This document shows, in pieces, positions 31,116-36,138 of a stretch of 36,138 nt of DNA. Both the position numbers and the translations under genes were made by a program. The DNA lies in assembly GCA_002457435.1 (NCBI GenBank), contig NTLA01000019.1:1-36138 (forward strand), written 5' to 3'. This DNA is from Acidimicrobiales bacterium MED-G01 (GTDB lineage: Bacteria; Actinomycetota; Acidimicrobiia; Acidimicrobiales; Poriferisodalaceae). The notes below the pieces were generated by a model. It was given only the letters and a program-made list of their open reading frames with translations, was not told the origin of the DNA and searched no databases. Positions within the stretch are counted from its first letter, which is position 1; the number at the start of each line of letters is the position of its first letter.

Positions 31116-31135
31116 ACAGGAAGTTTTAGGGGGCT

Positions 31136-31176
31136 TGGAAAGCAGCGTCTATCAGGGAGTCAAAATCTGCTTTCCA
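31136..31176 (+). promoter_or_regulatory. 10-bp inverted repeat in the BVMO leader
   Basis: TGGAAAGCAG (31136-31145) and CTGCTTTCCA (31167-31176) are exact reverse complements across 21 bases, lying 63 bp upstream of the monooxygenase ATG. It could form a leader hairpin or a second operator. Confidence 0.4.
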
Positions 31177-31238
31177 CAAAGCAGGCGCGACCCCGTCACC
31201 GTTGCCTAACATCACTAGGGTCTAGACAGGAGAACAAC

Positions 31239-33092
31239 ATGGCGATCAGCATCGATCCCGACACAGGTCTCAAGATTTTCGATACCCGCGCCGCGAAAGC
31301 AAGCGACAAGATTCAGGGGCAGGGTTACGAAGTAAATCCCGATGCCTCACTGAAAACCCTTCCTGAAGTTTCCACCGACGCAAGATTCGACGCCGTTGAA
31401 CAGGCCAAGTATCGAGAATTCAAAGAGCAGCGTCGCGGGGCAGCTGACTACATGACAATGGACGGAGAATTCGCAAAATACCTTGAGGACCACTACTCCG
31501 AATCCCCAGTTCAACGTGACGCCCTAACCGACGAATGCGAAATCGTTGTAGTAGGTGCCGGTTTCGCTGGACTACTGCTTTGGTACCGCCTCAAAGAAGC
31601 AGGTTTTCAAGATGTCAGATTCTGCGAAAAAGGCGGCGATGTAGGCGGCACCTGGTATTGGAACCGTTACCCGGGCATAGCATGTGACGTTGAGTCCTAT
31701 AGCTATTTCCCGCTGTTAGAGGAAATGGAATATTTCCCGACCATGAAGTTCGCTTCGGGCTTCGAGATCCTTGAGTATTGCCAATCCATGGCAACCAAGT
31801 TCGGTTTCTACGACAAGTGCCTCTTTCACACAACAGTGGAAAGTACTGACTGGGACGAAGACACAAGGCGCTGGACCGTAAGTACCGATCGTGGTGACGC
31901 TATGCAAGCTCGTTACGTCATCTTGGCTAACGGTATTCTGACCACCCCCAAGCTGGCCCGAATCGAAGGTATGGAAACCTTCGAAGGGGACTCATTTCAT
32001 ACCTCCCGTTGGCGTTACGACGTCGACCTAGAGGGAAAGAAAGTGGGAATCATTGGTACGGGCGCTACAGCAGTTCAAGCAGTTCCGGAACTCGCCAAAG
32101 TTGTTGACGAGTTATATGTTTTTCAACGCACTCCCTCATCGATCGACGTCCGAGACCAGCGAGTCACAGAGTCTCAAGAAATTGAAGACTGGAAAGAAGA
32201 ACCCGGTTGGGCTCGTGCTCGGAGAAAGCGATTCTCGAAAATCTCAGCTGGCCGTTCGGCGATCCAAGCCAACGATGATTATCTAGCCGGGAAAGTCGAA
32301 CACTTCAAAGAACGCAAAGAGCATTCACGCAAACTCACACCTGAAGAAATGGTTGAAAAGCAGTTAGATTCGAACTTCCGCATCATGGAACAGATACGGG
32401 CCAGAGTCGATGCCATAGTCGAAGACCCTAAGACGGCTGAAGCTCTAAAGCCCTACTACCCCTATGGTTGTAAGCGTCCGACCTTTCACGATGAATACCT
32501 GCCGACTTTCAACTTGCCTCACGTTCATCTCGTAGATACTGCCCCGATCGGTGTCACAAATATCAACGAAAACGGGGTCGTGCATCAAAATGAGGAATAC
32601 CCACTCGATGTGCTGATCTATGCAACAGGATTCCAATGGATGGCGACTTCAACATTCAACATGGTCACCGGGCGAGGTGGCCAAACAATGAAAAACAAGT
32701 GGGAAACTGAAGGTACCAAGACGTTCCTCGGAATCCACAGCAACGGCTTTCCCAATCTGTTCATCATGACTGGCCCACAGGGCGGAGGTGGAAGCTTCAA
32801 TTTCACCGATGCCATCGAGACTCATGCCGATTACATCGTGTGGATGCTTTCAAAGATGCGAGATGAAGGCCATCAAGTAGTGGATATCACCGAAGAGTCT
32901 GAATTGACGTATGCCGAGCACTGCAGACAGGCTGATATTGCGACTGCTCCACTCCGTGATTGCCTGTCCTATTACAACGGCCATGGAGATTCTGAACCGG
33001 GAAGCCTCGCCTATTACGGAGGAGGGAACTGGCACAAGTTTCGTGTCCGAGCCCAGGAAACTCTTGACACCTACTTGTTCGAATCTGTCTGA
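31239..33092 (+). CDS. Baeyer-Villiger flavin monooxygenase
   Basis: This 617-residue FAD/NADPH enzyme carries both Rossmann motifs (GAGFAG at 106-111, GTGATA at 273-278) and the BVMO fingerprint FxGxxxHxxxW at 248-258 (FEGDSFHTSRW), followed by R instead of the usual P or D. GGTWYWNRYPGIACDVES is also typical. BVMOs insert oxygen next to a ketone to give an ester or lactone. About 95 extra N-terminal residues precede the first flavin motif, as in the long-form enzymes. AGGAG stands six bases before the ATG; an upstream in-frame start is rejected. It converges with an LLM gene four bases away and is divergent from an MFS transporter. Confidence 0.95.
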   Translation: MAISIDPDTGLKIFDTRAAKASDKIQGQGYEVNPDASLKTLPEVSTDARFDAVEQAKYREFKEQRRGAADYMTMDGEFAKYLEDHYSESPVQRDALTDECEIVVVGAGFAGLLLWYRLKEAGFQDVRFCEKGGDVGGTWYWNRYPGIACDVESYSYFPLLEEMEYFPTMKFASGFEILEYCQSMATKFGFYDKCLFHTTVESTDWDEDTRRWTVSTDRGDAMQARYVILANGILTTPKLARIEGMETFEGDSFHTSRWRYDVDLEGKKVGIIGTGATAVQAVPELAKVVDELYVFQRTPSSIDVRDQRVTESQEIEDWKEEPGWARARRKRFSKISAGRSAIQANDDYLAGKVEHFKERKEHSRKLTPEEMVEKQLDSNFRIMEQIRARVDAIVEDPKTAEALKPYYPYGCKRPTFHDEYLPTFNLPHVHLVDTAPIGVTNINENGVVHQNEEYPLDVLIYATGFQWMATSTFNMVTGRGGQTMKNKWETEGTKTFLGIHSNGFPNLFIMTGPQGGGGSFNFTDAIETHADYIVWMLSKMRDEGHQVVDITEESELTYAEHCRQADIATAPLRDCLSYYNGHGDSEPGSLAYYGGGNWHKFRVRAQETLDTYLFESV

Positions 33093-33096
33093 CCAA

Positions 33097-34095
33097 CTAT
33101 TTCAGGCGCGGTATTACTTCGGACGCAAGACGTTCGAGGTTTCGAGCCATGAATTCAGGGTCAATTCCTGGTGGCAGCCCCGAAGTTGCTATATCGGTTA
33201 TGCCGTATAGGCGAATGAATTCTGATAGTTCTTTCGTCACCTCTTCGGCGTTTCCGATGATGACGTTTTGAGGGATACCGCCCTCGCTGCCCCAACCATA
33301 ATCATCGGGCGTCTCCGCCATAAATGTCCCGTAAACCCCCATACGGAAACGTTCTGCCTCTCGTATGGTTGGCCAGTCTTTTTCAACATCGTCGGTGACA
33401 TAAACAGATCTAATTATTCCTACCCGATAGTCGTCAGGGTCTCGACCGTCGGCTGCGACGGCCTCCCTCCACGGGTCGAGGACCTCTTCTCTGCGGCCTT
33501 GGGGAAGTAAATTCGTTCCGAAACGAGCAGCTCGTAAAGCTCCCGGCTCTTTCATGGCTGCTATCCACAGCGGCGGTCCTCCAGGCTGAACTGGCTTGGG
33601 GTAAACGTTTATATCCGCAAGTTGATAACGCTTGCCCGTAAAGCTGAAGGGTTCATCACCCCAGGAGAGACGCAGTATCTCAATCGCTTCGTCGGTCATA
33701 GAGACGCGGTTCCGCAGCGGAACACCGAATGCTTTGAATTCCTTAGGCACGTAACCCATGCCGATGCCGAATTCCATTCGTCCTTCAGAGATGTGATCAA
33801 GCACCGCAAGTTCTTCAGCGAGTCTCACCGGGTGGTACAGGGGCAATAGGGCAATGTCATTCGAGATGCGAATTTGTTTGGTTCGAGCAGCTATCGCTCC
33901 GGCCAACGGTTGAAAGGCCGGCAGGTAACCGTCTTCGAGAAAATGGTGTTCAGTAAACCAAACATGGTCAAAACCGAGGTTGTCGGCCAAGACGGCCTGC
34001 TCGATTGTTGCCGAATAGACGTCGGTCATTGACAGATCACCGCCGGGTATATGACGGCAGTCATACATGACTCCAAATCGAAGTGGTTTGGGCAT
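33097..34095 (-). CDS. LLM-class flavin/F420-dependent oxidoreductase
   Basis: This 332-residue bacterial-luciferase-like TIM barrel begins LRFGVMYDCRHIPGGDLSMTDVYSATIEQAVLADNLGFDHVWFTEHHFLED, the signature of the alkanal-monooxygenase-like group. IRISNDIALLPLYHPVRLAEELAVLDHISEGRMEFGIGMGY and PPLWIAAMKEPGALRAARFGTNLLP follow. Likely activity is a reduced-flavin or F420-dependent oxidation of a small substrate; the neighbouring BVMO suggests a related ketone or aldehyde pathway. GGAGG stands five bases before the ATG at 34095. It is divergent from the selenoprotein gene and ends four bases from the monooxygenase stop. Confidence 0.9.
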   Translation of the reverse strand: MPKPLRFGVMYDCRHIPGGDLSMTDVYSATIEQAVLADNLGFDHVWFTEHHFLEDGYLPAFQPLAGAIAARTKQIRISNDIALLPLYHPVRLAEELAVLDHISEGRMEFGIGMGYVPKEFKAFGVPLRNRVSMTDEAIEILRLSWGDEPFSFTGKRYQLADINVYPKPVQPGGPPLWIAAMKEPGALRAARFGTNLLPQGRREEVLDPWREAVAADGRDPDDYRVGIIRSVYVTDDVEKDWPTIREAERFRMGVYGTFMAETPDDYGWGSEGGIPQNVIIGNAEEVTKELSEFIRLYGITDIATSGLPPGIDPEFMARNLERLASEVIPRLK

Positions 34096-34160
34096 CGATC
34101 CCTCCCTGTTTCGTGCCGTTCTGTGGACCGTAGCCGTTTCCGGCAAGCTAAGTTTCACCC

Positions 34161-35321
34161 ATGCAGATTGAACGGGATACTCGTGGGGCTGAGCTAGGTC
34201 CCAACCAGTACGAGGATGCAGAGGGATACATCGCTCCTTTGCCGGCCGGACATGGACCTAGATCCAACCCTTTGGGGGTATTCCCTACAGGACCAGAGGT
34301 AGGTGAACGGCTTCCGGATGTTGTTGCTGTCAATTCAGAGGGCTTATCTGTTGACTTACATACCGACCGGGAAGGAAAACCCGTCGTTCTGGTCTTTACC
34401 CGATCAGCAGTTTGGTGACCTCCCTGCCGCACCCAGCTGGTCGAGCTGGAAAAGGGAATGAATGGCTTCGAGGCTGCGGGGGCGAAGCTGTATGTCCTCA
34501 GCTATGACGAAGTTGACGCACTGGCTGACTACAAAAAAGCCCACGGAGCTACCTTCACCATGCTTTCGGATCCCGATAGCGAAGTCATTCGGTCTTTTGG
34601 AATTCTCAACACAACTATCGCCGAAGACGACCACCCGTGGCACGGCATTCCTTATCCCGGTGTGTACGTGACTAATGCGGACGGAATGATCACCCAAAAA
34701 TTCTTCGAGAATAATTTCACTGTTCGTCCGGGAGCCGAACAACTAGTCGCTGCTGTTAAGGGCGAAGATGTTTTGTTGGCAGAAAGACCAGCAACGGATC
34801 AGGAAGTGGAAGTTGAAATCGAGTTTGAAGGTAACGACCTTCCGGTGGGTATTACGAGGCAAATAGTTGCTCGCTTTTCAGTGCCAACAGGTATGCATCT
34901 ATACCAAGACCCGGTTCCTGAAGGTTTAGTTGCAGCGTCAATCGAATTAGATGATGAAGTTGAAGGGATTTTGTCGTACACACTGGTCGCCCCTGCGACT
35001 CAGCCCTTCACTTTGGGTACCGATGGACACACCCTCGATGTGTATGAAGGAAACGTAGTTTTGCGCTTACCGATCGCCCAAAATGGCCGAGCCATTACGA
35101 AAGATGATGATGGCCGCTGGGTGTCGATTAGCGGCCGAGTCCGTTGGCAGGCTTGTAATGACGAGACATGTTTAACCCCTAGCGAAAAGACGTTCAGTTT
35201 CCGTGTGCCATCAGCATTTACGGTGATGGCAGATATGGGCCCAGGTGAGGGCCGGGTTCCCTCGATGAACGGGGCTACACACTTCAAAAAGATGACAGAG
35301 CGCCGTAAGACAGCATCTTGA
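34161..35321 (+). CDS. selenoprotein: redoxin with UxxC site fused to DsbD-N-like domain
   Basis: One frame of 386 codons is interrupted only by TGA at codon 86. On both sides the thioredoxin-fold sequence continues: PVVLVFTRSAVW-U-PPCRTQLVELE. The TGA stands exactly where AhpC/TSA-like redoxins carry the first catalytic cysteine (WCPxC), giving U86-P-P-C89. A SECIS-like hairpin follows (see 34416-34449). The redoxin domain spans about 50-200. Residues from about 215 resemble the N-terminal periplasmic domain of DsbD, with the cysteine pair C332/C337 in WQACNDETCLTP, though no signal peptide or membrane helix is present. Selenium would raise the reactivity of the site. A nonsense mutation is the alternative, but the reading is undamaged on both sides. 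The ribosome site is poor. Confidence 0.88.
34416..34449 (+). promoter_or_regulatory. SECIS-like selenocysteine insertion element
   Basis: The UGA codon is 34416-34418. CCAGCT (34433-34438) pairs perfectly with AGCTGG (34444-34449) around the pentaloop GGTCG. Twenty bases separate the UGA from the loop, inside the 16-37 nt range of bacterial SECIS elements, and the loop starts with GGU as in the Escherichia coli fdhF element. Confidence 0.8.
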
Positions 35322-35382
35322 ACTAATCGATCCAAACGGTGCTCCGATCAAACGGACCCACAGAGTGACCTAGGCTGGGTAC

Positions 35383-36138
35383 ATGGCAGACCTCCTTTAC
35401 TTCGATGCTGACGCAGATAGCGGCGAAATTCTAAAAGCACTCCGCGAGGACGGAGCGTGTGTACTCGTAGACGTTATGGGTGAAGATCTCAGATCGCGAG
35501 TCGGTGAAGAGTTACAACCATTTATCGACGCCACCCCAACAGGACGTGATGACTTCACTGGACGGCTCACGGGGCGGACAGGGGCTCTTGTCGCCCGAAG
35601 TGAAGTATCTCGAGAACTAGTGATGCATCCAACGATCACAGGCCTTGCAAACGATTTTCTCGGGCCGTACACCGACAAAATTCAGTTGCACCTCACTCAA
35701 ATCATCAATATTCAACCCGGGCAAGGTACTCAGCCTCGCCACCGTGACCGACTTGCCTGGGGTGGTTATCTACCACCGGAAATTGAGCCCCAGTTCAATA
35801 CGATTTGGGCGTTGACAGACTTCACCGAAGAAAATGGAGCTACACGAGTAGTGCCTGGCTCCGTTGACTGGCCTGATGATCGTAAACCAACGGATGAGGA
35901 AACAGTCCAAGCTGCAATGCCCGCTGGATCGGTATTGCTGTACTCAGGTTCAGTGATACATGGTGGAGGAAAGAATTTTTCTGAGGCGGATAGAACCGGT
36001 GTCAACATTACTTATTGTCTTGGATGGCTACGCACCGAAGAAAACCAGTATTTGTCATGCCCACCCGAAGTAGCTAAGAACCTCGACGACGATCTCCAAG
36101 AGATGCTTGGCTACACCATGGGGACATACGCTCTCGGT
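35383..36138 (+). CDS. phytanoyl-CoA dioxygenase family protein, partial at the right edge
   Basis: The frame runs 252 codons from the ATG at 35383 to the window end without a stop, so the C-terminus is missing. The family core is visible: H120-x-D122 in TQPRHRDRLAW (iron ligands), distal H193 in SGSVIHGGG, and R204 in DRTGVNITYCLGW (2-oxoglutarate). NTIWALTDFTEENGATRVVPGS is the classic PhyH strand. It would hydroxylate a small organic molecule using 2-oxoglutarate; many marine bacteria have numerous paralogues. It lies 61 bp after the selenoprotein on the same strand, and there is no terminator between them, so cotranscription is possible. The start has a weak AGG. Confidence 0.9.
   Translation, partial: MADLLYFDADADSGEILKALREDGACVLVDVMGEDLRSRVGEELQPFIDATPTGRDDFTGRLTGRTGALVARSEVSRELVMHPTITGLANDFLGPYTDKIQLHLTQIINIQPGQGTQPRHRDRLAWGGYLPPEIEPQFNTIWALTDFTEENGATRVVPGSVDWPDDRKPTDEETVQAAMPAGSVLLYSGSVIHGGGKNFSEADRTGVNITYCLGWLRTEENQYLSCPPEVAKNLDDDLQEMLGYTMGTYALG

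Noticed and set aside
1-36138. CRISPR array, prophage, insertion sequence or integron
   Set aside because: No regularly spaced repeats, transposase, integrase or phage structural gene could be found on either strand; the only repeats are the 36-bp and 84-bp pairs.

Overview
The window is about 36 kb of roughly 50% GC chromosome packed with oxidative and CoA-dependent catabolic enzymes: two LLM (F420/flavin type) oxidoreductases, three 2-oxoglutarate/Fe(II) or phytanoyl-type oxygenases, a Baeyer-Villiger monooxygenase, CaiB/BaiF CoA-transferases, two amidohydrolases, an amidase with its small partner, and many small dimeric alpha/beta-barrel proteins (ABM, EthD-like, VOC, RidA). Together with a stand-alone green-type proton-pumping rhodopsin and selenocysteine use, this suggests a planktonic marine heterotroph. 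An Acidimicrobiia-like actinobacterium is my first guess and a SAR202-like chloroflexote the alternative; there is no rRNA or ribosomal protein here to decide. The assignment is inference.

Layout. 1-260: a promoter with a Fur/Zur-like box firing leftward out of the window, followed by a long inverted repeat. 258-3493: a leftward duplicated DUF2061 membrane protein, an SDR dehydrogenase and an N-acyl-D-amino-acid deacylase-like amidohydrolase. 3650-4840: a 34-codon gene with its own terminator, a 13-bp inverted repeat and a rhodopsin whose ribosome site can fold into a hairpin. 5066-7515: a broken carboxymuconolactone decarboxylase (CMD) end, a PhnD-like binding protein, a methyltransferase remnant, a small barrel protein and an intact CMD gene; the two CMD ends share a perfect 36-bp repeat. 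7687-9608: a metal-dependent amidohydrolase and two overlapping small reading frames. 9725-11997: a pair strongly resembling 2-methylfumaryl-CoA isomerase (mct) and 2-methylfumaryl-CoA hydratase (mch) of the 3-hydroxypropionate bi-cycle.

12110-14434 is a degenerate accessory stretch: 84-bp imperfect direct repeats carrying two related gene remnants, a duplicated barrel protein, an unknown protein and two candidate membrane micropeptides. 14435-19521 holds an IPNS-like oxygenase, an LLM oxidoreductase, an ABM protein with tandem hairpins, RidA, and a VOC / AtzG-like / amidase operon. 19536-26537 holds an HD-domain protein, a calcium-type FG-GAP beta-propeller lipoprotein, and a leftward operon of fused CaiB/BaiF, 2-keto-4-pentenoate hydratase-like protein and TfdA-like dioxygenase. 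26599-36138 holds a small CxxC protein, tRNA-Leu(UAG), cupin and double-EthD genes, a nitroreductase-SRPBCC fusion, an MFS exporter divergent from a Baeyer-Villiger monooxygenase across a palindromic operator, a second LLM enzyme, and a partial phytanoyl-CoA dioxygenase.

The most striking item is 34161-35321: a redoxin fused to a DsbD-N-like domain, read through an in-frame UGA as selenocysteine in a UxxC site, with a bacterial SECIS-like hairpin (6-bp stem, GGU-starting loop) at the right distance downstream. The genes as a whole look like an oxidise-then-cleave toolkit for recalcitrant organic matter, assembled from many small, independently transcribed units.
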